DNA of 64,000 nucleotides, from the NCBI GenBank assembly GCA_028873975.1, contig JAPPMO010000026.1, forward strand, positions 124,001 to 188,000, read 5' to 3'. Positions 9,006 through 18,192 of this stretch are shown here, in pieces; the stretch's first letter is position 1, and each line of letters opens with the position of its first letter. This DNA comes from Chloroflexota bacterium. GTDB lineage: Bacteria; Chloroflexota; Anaerolineae; Aggregatilineales; Phototrophicaceae. The translations under genes and the position numbers were made by a program. The notes under the pieces were generated by a model. The model ran no database searches. It was not told the DNA's origin and saw only the letters and a list, made by a program, of their open reading frames with translations.

Positions 9006-10736
9006 ATGAAGAACACAATGTACTACGGTGACAACCTGGAAATCCTGCGCAATCCCGATTACTTTCCGAATGAGTGCGTTGACCTCATTTACCTTGACCC
9101 GCCCTTCAACAGCAATCGCAATTACAACGTGTTGTTCAAGGCGGAAAGCGGCGCGGATAGCGAAGCGCAGATCACCGCATTTGAAGATACCTGGCATTGG
9201 GGCGAGACAGCGCTGGCGACTTACTTCGACCTGGTGAGAGACGCGCCAGCACAGGTATCAACAGCAATCAAGGCGCTGATGGATTTGATCGGACACAATC
9301 AGATGATGGCTTATCTGGTGATGATGGCGGCGCGGCTGATCCAATTGCAGCGGGTCTTGAAACGGACTGGCAGCCTCTACCTGCATTGCGACCCGACGGC
9401 AAGCCACTATCTGAAGATATTGCTGGACTCGATTTTTGGCACTGAAAACTATCGCAATCATATTACCTGGAAGCGCACGAGCGCGCACAGCAGCGCCAAA
9501 AAATGGGGACCGATTTCGGACAATATCCTGTTCTATACCAAGAGCAATGACTACCTGTGGAACAAAGTTTACGAACAATACGACGACAAATACATCGAGA
9601 AGTACTACCGACACGAAGATGAAAGAGGACGCTACCAACTTGTCGACTTGACTGGTTCAGGTACGCGACAAGGCGATTCGGGAAAACCTTGGCGCGGCAT
9701 TGACCCAACGGAGTCAAGCAGGCATTGGGCAATACCGAGCTCTGCCTTGGAAGTTGCTTATCCAGATCAGGATATGTCGGAGCTGACCGTACAAGAACGT
9801 CTCGAAATGTTGGACAAAGCTGGCTATGTACACTGGCCCGAGCACGGAACAAAGCCCCGGTATAAGCGTTATCTGGACGAAGGCGAGGGCGTGTTCATCC
9901 AAGACATCATAAGCGATATTCGACCGCTAGGCGCGCACGCCAAAGAACGGCTAAGTTACCCGACTCAAAAACCAGAAGCCCTGCTGGAGCGCATCATCCG
10001 CGCCAGCAGCAATGAAGGCGATATCGTGTTTGACCCCTTCTGCGGCTGCGGCACGACGATAGCCGCCGCCCAAAAGCTGAACCGCCGCTGGATAGGGATT
10101 GATATCACTCATCTGAGCATCGCCCTGCAAAAGTATCGCCTGCAAGACAAGTTCGAACTGGTTTCCGGCAGCGACTACGACGTCATCGGCGAACCAGTGA
10201 CAGTGGACGCGGCGCGCGCTTTGGCGCACGATCCTGACAACGAAGGCCGCTACCAATTTGAGTGGTGGGCGCTGTCGTTGATCGGGGCGAAGCCGACAAA
10301 CGGTCAAGCGGGCTCGCGCAAAGGGAAAAAAGGCGCCGACAGAGGCATTGACGGCATCATCAACTTCTTTGAAGAAGACGCGAGCGGCAAACCCAGAGCG
10401 GCACTTGTGGTGGCGCAGGTCAAATCGGGACGGGTCACATCCCGTGACATTCGCGATTTGAAAGGCACGGTCGAGCGGGAAAATGCGGCAATCGGCGTGT
10501 TCATCACATTGGAAAAACCGACGCAGGCAATGTTGAAAGAAGCGTTGTTAGCCGGATATTACGAGTCGCCGGGACGGCAGAAGCGCTATCGCAAGATTCA
10601 GATTCTGGGCATCGGCGACTTGCTCGAGGGCGCCGGTATCGATATGCCGGGCCAATACAGTGATTTCAAACGAGCCCAGCGCCATAAATCGGACAGCGTT
10701 AATTCCGCTGGCGAGTCTCAGCAGGGCATGTTTTGA
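9006..10736 (+). CDS. Beta-class DNA methyltransferase fused to Mrr-like nuclease domain
   Basis: 576 residues. The catalytic motif IV YLDPPFNS (residues 29-36) precedes the AdoMet motif VFDPFCGCGTT (341-351), the beta-class order of N4-cytosine/N6-adenine methyltransferases, with a variable region of about 200 residues between for target recognition. Residues 440-520 contain DRGIDG and, about 20 residues on, AQVKSG, the D...QxK core of Mrr-like PD-(D/E)xK nucleases. A single chain could therefore both modify and restrict. The ATG at 9006 has GAGG 8 bases upstream. No separate specificity or restriction gene is nearby. A regulatory or solitary methylase role is possible. Confidence 0.85.
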   Translation: MKNTMYYGDNLEILRNPDYFPNECVDLIYLDPPFNSNRNYNVLFKAESGADSEAQITAFEDTWHWGETALATYFDLVRDAPAQVSTAIKALMDLIGHNQMMAYLVMMAARLIQLQRVLKRTGSLYLHCDPTASHYLKILLDSIFGTENYRNHITWKRTSAHSSAKKWGPISDNILFYTKSNDYLWNKVYEQYDDKYIEKYYRHEDERGRYQLVDLTGSGTRQGDSGKPWRGIDPTESSRHWAIPSSALEVAYPDQDMSELTVQERLEMLDKAGYVHWPEHGTKPRYKRYLDEGEGVFIQDIISDIRPLGAHAKERLSYPTQKPEALLERIIRASSNEGDIVFDPFCGCGTTIAAAQKLNRRWIGIDITHLSIALQKYRLQDKFELVSGSDYDVIGEPVTVDAARALAHDPDNEGRYQFEWWALSLIGAKPTNGQAGSRKGKKGADRGIDGIINFFEEDASGKPRAALVVAQVKSGRVTSRDIRDLKGTVERENAAIGVFITLEKPTQAMLKEALLAGYYESPGRQKRYRKIQILGIGDLLEGAGIDMPGQYSDFKRAQRHKSDSVNSAGESQQGMF

Positions 10737-10760
10737 CTTGAGAGTCGACGATACATTGCC

Positions 10761-11075
10761 CTACACCGCCGCCGAGTTCTCCTCAACCAACTCGTGCGGA
10801 TTGGACGCCAGGTAGCGATAGATGTAGGGATTGCCGACCACGGCCATGTCGGCGACCACCTCATCGCGGCGGATGGTGAAGTGGAAAATCTCGATGCAGC
10901 GCATGCCGGCGAACCAGTGCCGTCGCAGCGTCACCCTTTGGTCGATCTCCCAACCTCGGGCGATGGCGGTGAGCAGGTTGTCCCCGCCGGCGTATCGCTC
11001 GGAGGAGTAACTCCAGTGCTGCGAAGTAATATCTTGATACTGAACGCGGAGATCCTGCTCGTTCTGCTGCACCAT
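10761..11075 (-). CDS. Small protein of unknown function, tandem paralogue 1
   Basis: 104 residues from the ATG at 11075 (GGGGA about 8 bases upstream); the longer frame to 11150 lacks a site. No signal peptide or membrane segment. The core W-S-x-x-x-E-R-Y-A-G-G-x-x-L-L-T-A-I-x-x-G-W is shared with the neighbour at 11175-11504 (WSPESEDYAAASQLITAMRSGW), followed in both by a Trp/Arg-rich strand, a charged strand and NP(Y/F)I-R-(Y/F). The two are likely products of a local duplication. I do not recognise the family; the beta-rich pattern would suit a small single-domain fold. Confidence 0.7.
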   Translation of the reverse strand: MVQQNEQDLRVQYQDITSQHWSYSSERYAGGDNLLTAIARGWEIDQRVTLRRHWFAGMRCIEIFHFTIRRDEVVADMAVVGNPYIYRYLASNPHELVEENSAAV

Positions 11076-11174
11076 GTTGTCATTCCCCAAAAACTCGGTC
11101 GCGCTAGGCGCAATTATAAGACCCCCGTAACCAGGCGGCAACAGTGGCATGCTAACTTATGGTGATGTCGAGGT

Positions 11175-11504
11175 CTATTCGGGAATGACGATATGATCGG
11201 GAGTATTGTCGTAGATGACGCGAATGCCCTTTTGTACGATAAAGCGCTCAATGAAGGGATTGGTCAAAACCGGCATGATCATGAGTTGCGTGCCGCGCAT
11301 CAGCGTGAAATCGTAAACCGTGCGCGGACGGCTGCCGCTGTTCCAAACCTGACGGGCGCCCACCCGGGGCAGCGCCAAAACCCAACCGGAGCGCATGGCG
11401 GTGATCAACTGACTGGCAGCGGCGTAGTCTTCGGATTCGGGACTCCAGTATTGGTCGCTTTCGGTGAATTTTTCATGTGTATAAATTGTGTGACCCAGTT
11501 CCAT
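11175..11504 (-). CDS. Small protein of unknown function, tandem paralogue 2
   Basis: 109 residues from the ATG at 11504 (GGTGG about 7 bases upstream). It shares the WSPESEDYA...LITAMRSGW core and the later NPFIERFI segment with the downstream paralogue, and lies 99 bases before it on the same strand, so they may be co-transcribed. The middle part (LALPRVGARQVWNSGSRPR) is longer than in the paralogue. The ~290 bases upstream to hemD are AT-rich and hold no gene; an ATTATA (minus TATAAT) box at 11665-11670 could be its promoter. Function unknown. Confidence 0.7.
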   Translation of the reverse strand: MELGHTIYTHEKFTESDQYWSPESEDYAAASQLITAMRSGWVLALPRVGARQVWNSGSRPRTVYDFTLMRGTQLMIMPVLTNPFIERFIVQKGIRVIYDNTPDHIVIPE

Positions 11505-11793
11505 GACGCGCCACCATTTCGGAACGACTGAACATCGGTACTGACAAAGCCACAAACGCTATGTTGCGCCCGCTCGATGTAATCGCCTTAATATGCGCCA
11601 TAGCCCTGATGTGAATCCGCCTGCGAGCAATCGCAATTAATATCGCATTAACTCGTATAATTTCATTATATGCGAAAAAGCATCTGCGACAGTAAAAATA
11701 GAATGAAGTTGCCAGCGCCGGTTGCGGTTGTCGCAACTATGCGCCGGCAACGCCAATCGCCGCCGCCGATCTCAGGCTGTTCCTTGCGCGCAG

Positions 11794-12591
11794 CTAGGGA
11801 GAAGCGATGTTGACTCCGCCCGCAAAGTACGCATTCAAAGCATCCAGCATAGCTTCTGCGCCCGTTACCGCGGGAGCAATGACAACTGTGAATCCAAGTT
11901 GAGCGGACCGCTCGGCTGTCACCGGTCCCAGGCAAGCGGCGGGCAGCGCTTTTGCAGCGGGCAGCGGACAGCGCCGCGTGAAGTTGCGCGCGGCTGATGG
12001 ACTGACGAAGGTCAGCGCGTCGACGGCGCCGTCGGCAATCAGGGACGGCAGATCGGCGCCGCCCTCCCCCATGACCGTCTCGTAGGCGATGACCTTGCTT
12101 ACCTGCGCGCCGCGCTCGCGCAGCAGCTCGGCCAGGTAATCGCCCGCCACCGTCGATTGTGGCAACAGGACGCGACTGCCCGATTCGATGGGCAAGGCGC
12201 GGGCCAGGGCATCACCCGTAGCGGCCGCGGGACTGAAATCGGCGGCCGGTCCTAACTGCTCGCGCAAAGCCTCTTCCGTGGCTTTACCCACCACAGCGAG
12301 CCGAATGCGCGACCATTCGGGCTCCAATTCCAGCGCCTGAAGGCGGTCCGCGATGATCGTCACGACATTGGCGCTGGTGAGCAACAGAATCTCAAACCGA
12401 GCCAAGTCCGACAGTTGCGCATCCAATTCTCGCGTGTCCGACGGCTGTTTGATGGCGATGCAGGGGTAGCTGATCGGGACTGCTCCTCGGTCTCGCAAAG
12501 CGTGCTCCAAGGAAGCCGCTTGATTGAGAGCGCGCGTCACGACAATGCCTTTGCCTTCCAGCGCAGTATGATCAGACATGGCTGTTTTCAT
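11794..12591 (-). CDS. hemD: Uroporphyrinogen-III synthase
   Basis: 265 residues, the usual length. It closes and inverts hydroxymethylbilane to uroporphyrinogen III in tetrapyrrole synthesis. Seen: GIVVTRALNQAASLEHALRD at the start, LLTSANVV, VVGKATEEALRE, and the C-terminal VDALTFVSPSAARNF and CLGPVTAERSAQLGF, all typical of the weakly conserved HemD family. The ATG at 12591 overlaps the hemC stop as ATGA, which fixes the start and indicates coupling with hemC directly upstream. A further ATG at 12579 is less likely. Confidence 0.9.
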   Translation of the reverse strand: MKTAMSDHTALEGKGIVVTRALNQAASLEHALRDRGAVPISYPCIAIKQPSDTRELDAQLSDLARFEILLLTSANVVTIIADRLQALELEPEWSRIRLAVVGKATEEALREQLGPAADFSPAAATGDALARALPIESGSRVLLPQSTVAGDYLAELLRERGAQVSKVIAYETVMGEGGADLPSLIADGAVDALTFVSPSAARNFTRRCPLPAAKALPAACLGPVTAERSAQLGFTVVIAPAVTGAEAMLDALNAYFAGGVNIASP

Positions 12592-13604
12592 TCCTCTCCC
12601 GCTGATAAAGCGCCGGGACTTATGCTGTCAAGGATTTGACGCCCGCCCTTTTCCAGCGTCTCTTGCGCCAGGCTCGTCCCGAGCTGCCGCGCCGCAAACA
12701 CCCCGCTAGGACCGTCAAAGACATGGGCTTCGCCGGCGACATCAATCTGACGTCTGCCGTCAAGGGATGTCACACGCCCACGCATAAGCAGCCTGTTGTC
12801 TTTGACATAAGCGTAGACGCCGACCGGCAGGGAGCAGCCATCCCCAAGGGCGTGGAGAAACGTCCGTTCCGCTTCAATTGCCTGGGCGGTTTGCGCGTCC
12901 GCCACCCGCGCCAGGAAAGCCAGTGAATCGCCGTCGTCACGGCATTGAACGGCCAGCGCGCCCTGCCCCGCGGCCGATATCATCTGCGTCGTATCGAGTA
13001 CCTCGCTGATATGGTCCGCCAAACCCAGGCGATTCAAGCCGGCCGCCGCCAACACGATAGCATCGTAGGGACCGTCGTCCATCATCAACTTGTCGATTCG
13101 CGTGGGAACATTGCCGCGAATATCCAGCATTCGCAGATCCGGGCGCAGCGCCAGCAACTGCGCTCGACGGCGCAGGCTGCCCGTACCAAGGCGAGCGCCC
13201 GTCGGGAGTTGAGCAAGCGCGGATCCGCTGCGGCTCAGCAAACCATCGCGATGGTCGCCTCGCTTCGGTACAGCGCCGATTGTCAAGCCGTCGGCATTCT
13301 CTACGGGCAGATCTTTAAGACTATGAACGGCGAAGTCGATTTCGCGCCGCCGCAGCGCGTTCTCCAGCGCCTCGGTGAAGAGTCCCTTGCCGCCGATCAA
13401 AGGCAGCGCCGCATTCTGATTCTCGTCCCCGCGCGTCCGATAAGTCTTGATTTCGACAGGCCGGTCGCCGTGACAGTCGCGGATCAGATCGGCGACGTGA
13501 TTCGCCTGCCAAAGCGACAGCTTGGAGCCGCGCGTTCCAATACGGACTGTTTCAAACACATCATCACCGGACTGCAAGACAAGTTCCTTGTGAAGATTAT
13601 ACAA
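12588..13604 (-). CDS. hemC: Porphobilinogen deaminase (hydroxymethylbilane synthase)
   Basis: 338 residues. It polymerises four porphobilinogens to hydroxymethylbilane. The N-terminal domain begins VRIGTRGSKLSLWQANHVAD near residue 20; GGKGLFTEALENAL, DFAVHSLKDLP (with the catalytic Asp region) and GTGSLRRRAQL follow; DGCSLPVGVYA near residue 265 holds the Cys that carries the dipyrromethane cofactor. About 18 residues precede the usual start, so a start inside could be real, though no better ATG exists. It is the first gene of a hemC-hemD pair; its upstream region contains a mobile element 38 bases away. Confidence 0.95.
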   Translation of the reverse strand: MYNLHKELVLQSGDDVFETVRIGTRGSKLSLWQANHVADLIRDCHGDRPVEIKTYRTRGDENQNAALPLIGGKGLFTEALENALRRREIDFAVHSLKDLPVENADGLTIGAVPKRGDHRDGLLSRSGSALAQLPTGARLGTGSLRRRAQLLALRPDLRMLDIRGNVPTRIDKLMMDDGPYDAIVLAAAGLNRLGLADHISEVLDTTQMISAAGQGALAVQCRDDGDSLAFLARVADAQTAQAIEAERTFLHALGDGCSLPVGVYAYVKDNRLLMRGRVTSLDGRRQIDVAGEAHVFDGPSGVFAARQLGTSLAQETLEKGGRQILDSISPGALSAGEE

Positions 13605-13642
13605 CGAACGAGGCTAATCTTTGATTTCGGCAAGCCACACTG

Positions 13643-13909
13643 GGTGCATTTCAGATTATTGGCAATTAACCACCGAGGACACCGAGATTTACGTTCTTGC
13701 CTGCCAAAAAGGAGACGATGTAGGGGCGTTTGACGGTCAGTGTCTACGCGACCCGTTGAAACGCCCGCAAACAGAAATGATCTTTTGTATTTCTCTGTGC
13801 GCTCTGTGGCTCTGTGGTGAATTTTCAGTTTGTTCGTTGCATTGCTCCACTAGATAACATTTTGAAGCGATTGCCCTGTGAACATCTGCCAAAATATTGA
13901 AATGCACCC
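13643..13909. mobile_element. MITE-like palindromic element A2 with 9-bp target duplication
   Basis: 267 bp with inverted ends GGGTGCATTTCA / TGAAATGCACCC, flanked by a perfect 9-bp direct repeat AGCCACACT (13634-13642 and 13910-13918). The left arm has ACCACCGAGGACACCGAG, the right arm CTCTGTGCGCTCTGTGGCTC, forming a long imperfect stem; GTAGGGGCGTTT and AAACGCCC form an inner stem. The right part contains GCGATTGCCCTGTG, which matches the end of element A1. It separates divergent hemC and the L,D-transpeptidase and probably supplies part of their upstream sequence. Confidence 0.85.
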
Positions 13910-13988
13910 AGCCACACTGTATGCTAAGATCTGTCAATTCATTCGCTTTCAAGGCGGGGCTGCTTGTGGAATTCTCGATGGAGTCGCT

Positions 13989-15065
13989 ATGCGCATTGCT
14001 ACCTTCCTTTCCCTCATCGCGCTCGTTTACTTTGCGCTGCCAATTGCAAGGGCGCAAGAATCGGCTGCCGATATCGATTATGACCCTTCAGTCTGCTGGT
14101 CTGGCGAGGGCGAAAGCGCTGCCTGCCTGGCAATGATGAGCGCGCATCCGCGGCCGCAACTGGAAGCGATTCTGGAAGATCGCTATACGCTCGGTCAGTT
14201 CAGCTTTTGGCGCGTGGGTCCACAAGCGGTCAGCCTTTTTGACGCGCCCGGCGGAGAGGCAATTGGACAAATCCCGGCCGGTTTCAACTTCGTCCAGGCC
14301 ACCAATACCGAAATAGACGGTTGGATCCAGCGTCTGGGCGGAGAATGGATCAAGCGCGATGACGCCGAGTACACGCGCGCCTCGAACTTCACGGGATACC
14401 TGTTGCCGAATGATTGGCAGTATCCCTTCGCCATTATTCTGGACAAGACCGGCATTTACACCTCCTTGCGTCCCGGAGAGCGCGGCAGCGCGCAAAGCGG
14501 CTATGTCACGCGGCGCTACGATCTGGTCCATATTTTCGCCCGCCAGGAAGACAGCGACGGCAATGTCTGGTACTTGATCGGACCCCGTCAATGGCTGCGG
14601 CAAGAGTTCGTCGCCATGTTCGCGCCGGTCGAAAAACCCGAGGGACTTTCCGGTCGCTGGGTGGCGGTTGATCTCTTCGAGCAGACGCTCATCGCTTACC
14701 AGGGCGACAAGCCCGTCTTCGCCACGCTCGTTTCCAGCGGCTTGCCCGATTGGCCAACCAACGAGGGTATTTTCGAGATTTGGGCGCGGCTCGATCGCGA
14801 TTCCATGAGCGGCGCCACCGGCGCGCCCGATGCCTACGCCTTACAGGACGTGCCCTGGACGATGTATTTCGACGGGGGCATCAGCCTGCACGGCGCCTAC
14901 TGGCACGATGACTTCGGCTATCGACGCAGTCACGGCTGCGTCAATTTGAGCGTCAGCGACGCCCGCTGGCTCTATGAATGGACGGCGGAAACGGCAACGA
15001 ATGAACGCGGCGACATTGTGAACCAGGTCTACGTCTTCAGTTCCGGGCAATATGCGGGCGAGTAG
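13989..15065 (+). CDS. Secreted L,D-transpeptidase (YkuD family)
   Basis: 358 residues from the ATG at 13989, chosen because GGAG lies 6 bases upstream and a signal peptide (MRIATFLSLIALVYFALPIARA) follows; the open frame extends back into the mobile element. The middle part is SH3-like in pattern (FDAPGGEAIGQIPAGFNFVQ). The YkuD catalytic domain occupies about residues 220-355, starting GRWVAVDLFEQTLIAYQGD, with SLHGAYWHDDFG (His) and RRSHGCVNLS (catalytic Cys). It probably forms 3-3 cross-links or attaches proteins to peptidoglycan. Such enzymes are insensitive to most penicillins, complementing the class A PBP at 4.7-8.4 kb. Confidence 0.93.
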   Translation: MRIATFLSLIALVYFALPIARAQESAADIDYDPSVCWSGEGESAACLAMMSAHPRPQLEAILEDRYTLGQFSFWRVGPQAVSLFDAPGGEAIGQIPAGFNFVQATNTEIDGWIQRLGGEWIKRDDAEYTRASNFTGYLLPNDWQYPFAIILDKTGIYTSLRPGERGSAQSGYVTRRYDLVHIFARQEDSDGNVWYLIGPRQWLRQEFVAMFAPVEKPEGLSGRWVAVDLFEQTLIAYQGDKPVFATLVSSGLPDWPTNEGIFEIWARLDRDSMSGATGAPDAYALQDVPWTMYFDGGISLHGAYWHDDFGYRRSHGCVNLSVSDARWLYEWTAETATNERGDIVNQVYVFSSGQYAGE

Positions 15066-15073
15066 TTGCCGGT

Positions 15074-16090
15074 CTAAACCACGTGCACGGTCGCTTCATA
15101 ACCCAGCAAGTCGCGGGCGCGGTCGTAGCTGACCAGGGCTTGAGCGCCGGCAATCGCTTTGCTGCGGCCAGGCACATCGGGAAAGAAGATCGCCAGCAGC
15201 GCTTCGGAATCGTAATCGAGATAGTTGCGATCGCTGTTGACGAAGAGCGGATGCGCTCCAGAAAAGTCAGCAGTGATCGCGCGCTCAAAAGCCTGCGTGG
15301 AGTCATCGGTGTGGATAAAGGTCCAATAGTTGAAGCGATCGAAAAAGTAAGATGAAAACAGCCAGTCATCAGCGGGCGCATAGCGATCAAAACCGCCGGC
15401 TTGAGCGGCCTCGTATTCCATGACGTGCCGGGCGCGCAGTTTCAGCGCTGCCTCGCGAGCCGCCGCCACCTGCCTGCGCTGCTCGTCTTGAGGCAGCTTC
15501 CTGAATTCGTCGACTGCTTCGCGCTTTTCTCCCAGATGTCCGCGCAGTTGACGCTCCTCAATCAAGTCATCCGACCAGACCGCCGGCAGCCGAAAGGAGA
15601 CGCTGCTGATCCCCGAGCGCCGCCAATAGTAGGCGGCGATCTCCTCGAGCAATTGCTTGGAGAAAGAATAGGCATCGGTGGTGTGCAGAGGATGCGCTTC
15701 ATCCAATGGGAAGTATTCGAATTGACGGTCATCGCAGCCCCAGTAACCGCCAAGCGCGTTAATCGAGCTGGCTTGCGCGATGCGCTTGACCCCGGCGCGC
15801 TCAGCCGCTTCAAATACGTTGTAGGTCCCGGCGACATTGGTCTCGAAAAGCGCGTGGTTTGGATGAGAGATCGTGCTGGGAATAGCCGCCAAATGCACGA
15901 TGGCGTCGCAGCCCGCAACATGGTCTTGCAGCGCCTCGCAGTCCAGAATGTCACATTGCGAATATGTGACGCCCTTCAGGTCGCTAGTGGCGTCGACGCC
16001 GATAACCCTGACATCCCAGCCCCTGTCCGCAAACCTTTTTGTGATGGGCGTGCCGACGTGTCCGGCGCCGCCGGTTATGAGTACGCGCAT
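15074..16090 (-). CDS. NAD(P)-dependent epimerase/dehydratase (extended SDR)
   Basis: 338 residues. TGGAGHVG (7-14) is the Rossmann nucleotide motif of extended short-chain dehydrogenases, IVHLAA the following strand, and YSFSK the Tyr-x-x-x-Lys catalytic pair. Residues about 180-240 form a charged helical insertion. It most resembles nucleotide-sugar epimerases and uronate-dehydrogenase-like proteins, but the substrate cannot be read. It begins 3 bases after the stop of the lactonase-like gene, so the two form an operon; an aldehyde or lactone of a sugar acid is a reasonable guess for both. Confidence 0.85.
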   Translation of the reverse strand: MRVLITGGAGHVGTPITKRFADRGWDVRVIGVDATSDLKGVTYSQCDILDCEALQDHVAGCDAIVHLAAIPSTISHPNHALFETNVAGTYNVFEAAERAGVKRIAQASSINALGGYWGCDDRQFEYFPLDEAHPLHTTDAYSFSKQLLEEIAAYYWRRSGISSVSFRLPAVWSDDLIEERQLRGHLGEKREAVDEFRKLPQDEQRRQVAAAREAALKLRARHVMEYEAAQAGGFDRYAPADDWLFSSYFFDRFNYWTFIHTDDSTQAFERAITADFSGAHPLFVNSDRNYLDYDSEALLAIFFPDVPGRSKAIAGAQALVSYDRARDLLGYEATVHVV

Positions 16091-16093
16091 TGC

Positions 16094-17164
16094 CTAGCCC
16101 AAAGCCCGCATCTTGAATGCGATTGGCGCCGAGAGCGCGAGCGATGAGCGGAACGCGAGCATGCCGGTGGCGGCGTCAATCGAAAAGACGGCGGCGTTAT
16201 CGGTATGGCGATTGCCAACAACCAGATACTCTCCGCGCGGATCAATTATGAAGGCGCGGGGCCATGCGCCGCGGGTTGATTCATTGGCCAGGTAATGCGG
16301 CATGCCCTGCGCGTCCAGGCTGAAGATCACGATGGAGTCGTGCCCGCGATTGGAGCCGTAGAGAAATCTGCCGTTGGGATGGACATGGACGTCCGCGGTG
16401 GTATTGGGGCGCTCGGACGGCTGTTGATAGCCGGCGGGCAAGGTCGCCAAAATGGGACCCGCTGTCCAGTTGTCGTCTTCGTCATAACTGAATGTCGCCA
16501 GGGTGGAATCGAGTTCGTTGATGCAATACATGCGCGGCAGCGTCGGGTGGAAGGCGACATGGCGCGGGCCAGCCCCGGCGGGCAGATCCAGGGTTTGTGA
16601 CAAGCTCAGCTTGCCCCGCGCTGTATCCAGCGCGTAGAGGTAAACCTTGTCCGTGCCCAAGTCCGGAACCACCGCAAAGCGATTATCGGGACTGGGGACG
16701 ATCATGTGCGGATGCGAGACATCCTGCCGCTCCAAGTTGGGTCCTGCAGTGTCATCAATCTCGATATGTTCGCTGGCCGCGCCAAGCGCTCCGGCGCTGT
16801 CGAAGGGATAAACGCGAATATTGCCGCGGGCGCCGCCGTTGACATAGTTGACCATCAGTACATTCGCGCCACTGTCTTCCGCGCAGACGTAAGCGGGCGA
16901 CGTGCCCGCCGCCGGCTGGCTGCTGACTGCGCGCAGATGGCCCGTGTCCGGATCAATGGCCAAGGACAAGACCCGCACATCGTCATCCATGGTGGTGGCG
17001 ACCAGAAACCTGCCATTGGGATGCAGGTTGAGGTAGTGGCATTCGCTGATTTCAGTGACATGCTGGACCGGCGAAAGCGTGCCGTCTTGATAATTGAGTT
17101 CGGCGACGGTGATGCCGCAGGGACCGCCGCCGCCGTTGGCGATGTAAACGAGATTGTCTGTCAT
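16094..17164 (-). CDS. Lactonase-type seven-bladed beta-propeller (YbhE/6-phosphogluconolactonase-like)
   Basis: 356 residues made of repeating propeller blades. Markers are YLNLHPNGRFLVATTMDDD, SHPHMIVPSPDNRFAVVPDLGTDKVYLY, GAGPRHVAFHPTLPRMYCINELDSTL, ADVHVHPNGRFLYGSNRGHDSI and the closing WPRAFIIDPRGEYLVVGN, all typical of the lactonase family (PF10282 type). Members hydrolyse 6-phosphogluconolactone or other sugar lactones; no signal peptide, so cytoplasmic. First gene of a pair with the downstream epimerase. A 6-phosphogluconate dehydrogenase lies in the same window at 37.3 kb, but 20 kb away, so a shared pathway is only possible. Confidence 0.85.
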   Translation of the reverse strand: MTDNLVYIANGGGGPCGITVAELNYQDGTLSPVQHVTEISECHYLNLHPNGRFLVATTMDDDVRVLSLAIDPDTGHLRAVSSQPAAGTSPAYVCAEDSGANVLMVNYVNGGARGNIRVYPFDSAGALGAASEHIEIDDTAGPNLERQDVSHPHMIVPSPDNRFAVVPDLGTDKVYLYALDTARGKLSLSQTLDLPAGAGPRHVAFHPTLPRMYCINELDSTLATFSYDEDDNWTAGPILATLPAGYQQPSERPNTTADVHVHPNGRFLYGSNRGHDSIVIFSLDAQGMPHYLANESTRGAWPRAFIIDPRGEYLVVGNRHTDNAAVFSIDAATGMLAFRSSLALSAPIAFKMRALG

Positions 17165-17315
17165 TTGGGATCCTTTTCAATCGTTGCTAACCGCGCCAAG
17201 TGTATCAAAGCTGCCGCGTTTAGGCGACCGAAAAGCGGGCGGCCTGAAAGGACGCCCCGGTAATGCTCTTGCGATAATGCCGCCAACGATTAAGGAATAG
17301 CGCCCTGCCGGGCGA

Positions 17316-18143
17316 TCAACGAGAAGCCACTCTGGCATAGCGCCAAACCGCCATTGGCAGGAATACCGCCACGATCCCGGCGATCCACAACAGCGAGATG
17401 ACGATTTCATCCGGATTAACCGTGCCGGTCATCAGGTCGCGCACGGTATTGGCGACGACGCTGACTGGCTGATTCTCGGCGAAGGCGCGCAGCCATTCGG
17501 CCATCATAGTCCGTGTTGGGACGAAGATGGAACTGGCGAATGTCATCGGGAAGAGCCAGATGAAACCAGCCACCTGCGCCGTCTCCGGATCTTTTACGAA
17601 AAGCCCGATCGTTGCGGCGATCCAGGTAACGGAATAGCCGAAAGCCACAGCCAGCGCCAGGCCCATCAGGCCGCTGCCCCAATCTTCAAAGCGAAAGCCG
17701 ATTATGTATCCTACAACGATCATGATGGTCACGGTGAATAAGCCACGCAGGGTATCGGCGCTGGTGCGCCCCGCGAGCACAGCCGCCCGCGACATCGGCA
17801 GGGAGCGGAAGCGGTCGATGATGCCGCGCGATAGATCTACGGAGAGTCCGACGGTGGTATTCGCCGAGGCGAAGAGGATGGTCTGGATGATGATGCCCGG
17901 CAGCAGAAAGTTGATGTAATCCCCGCCGGTGGAGAAACTGATGGCGCCGCCGAATACATAGGTGAAGAGCAGCAGGAACATAACCGGTTGAAAAGTGGCG
18001 AAGATTACTAATTCCGGCTGCCTCTGGTAGGCATAAAGATTGCGGCGCATCACGATAAATGTATCGGTGAAGTTCCAAATGAAACGTTGGAAAATGCTGG
18101 ATTCGCTGGTGCTGACAGCGGTGGATACGGTATTGAGAGACAT
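17316..18143 (-). CDS. ABC-2 type transporter permease (DrrB-like)
   Basis: 275 residues with six predicted hydrophobic segments, beginning after about 45 cytoplasmic residues (FATFQPVMFLLLFTYVFGGA). DRFRSLPMSRAAVLAGRTSADTLRG is the conserved ABC-2 coupling region. Its partner ATPase lies 49 bases upstream and a MarR regulator before that, the common order for a repressor-controlled drug or lipid exporter. The pair should form a membrane complex with two ATPases. The export substrate is unknown. Just under 150 bases separate its stop from the lactonase gene. Confidence 0.92.
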   Translation of the reverse strand: MSLNTVSTAVSTSESSIFQRFIWNFTDTFIVMRRNLYAYQRQPELVIFATFQPVMFLLLFTYVFGGAISFSTGGDYINFLLPGIIIQTILFASANTTVGLSVDLSRGIIDRFRSLPMSRAAVLAGRTSADTLRGLFTVTIMIVVGYIIGFRFEDWGSGLMGLALAVAFGYSVTWIAATIGLFVKDPETAQVAGFIWLFPMTFASSIFVPTRTMMAEWLRAFAENQPVSVVANTVRDLMTGTVNPDEIVISLLWIAGIVAVFLPMAVWRYARVASR

Positions 18144-18192
18144 GTCGACTTTCCTCTATATTCTGATGCATGCTGAGCTTGAATTGGCGTGG

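Noticed and set aside
13878..13988. N-terminal extension of the L,D-transpeptidase
   Set aside because: It lies within the mobile element and its flank; the ATG at 13989 has a ribosome site and a signal peptide.
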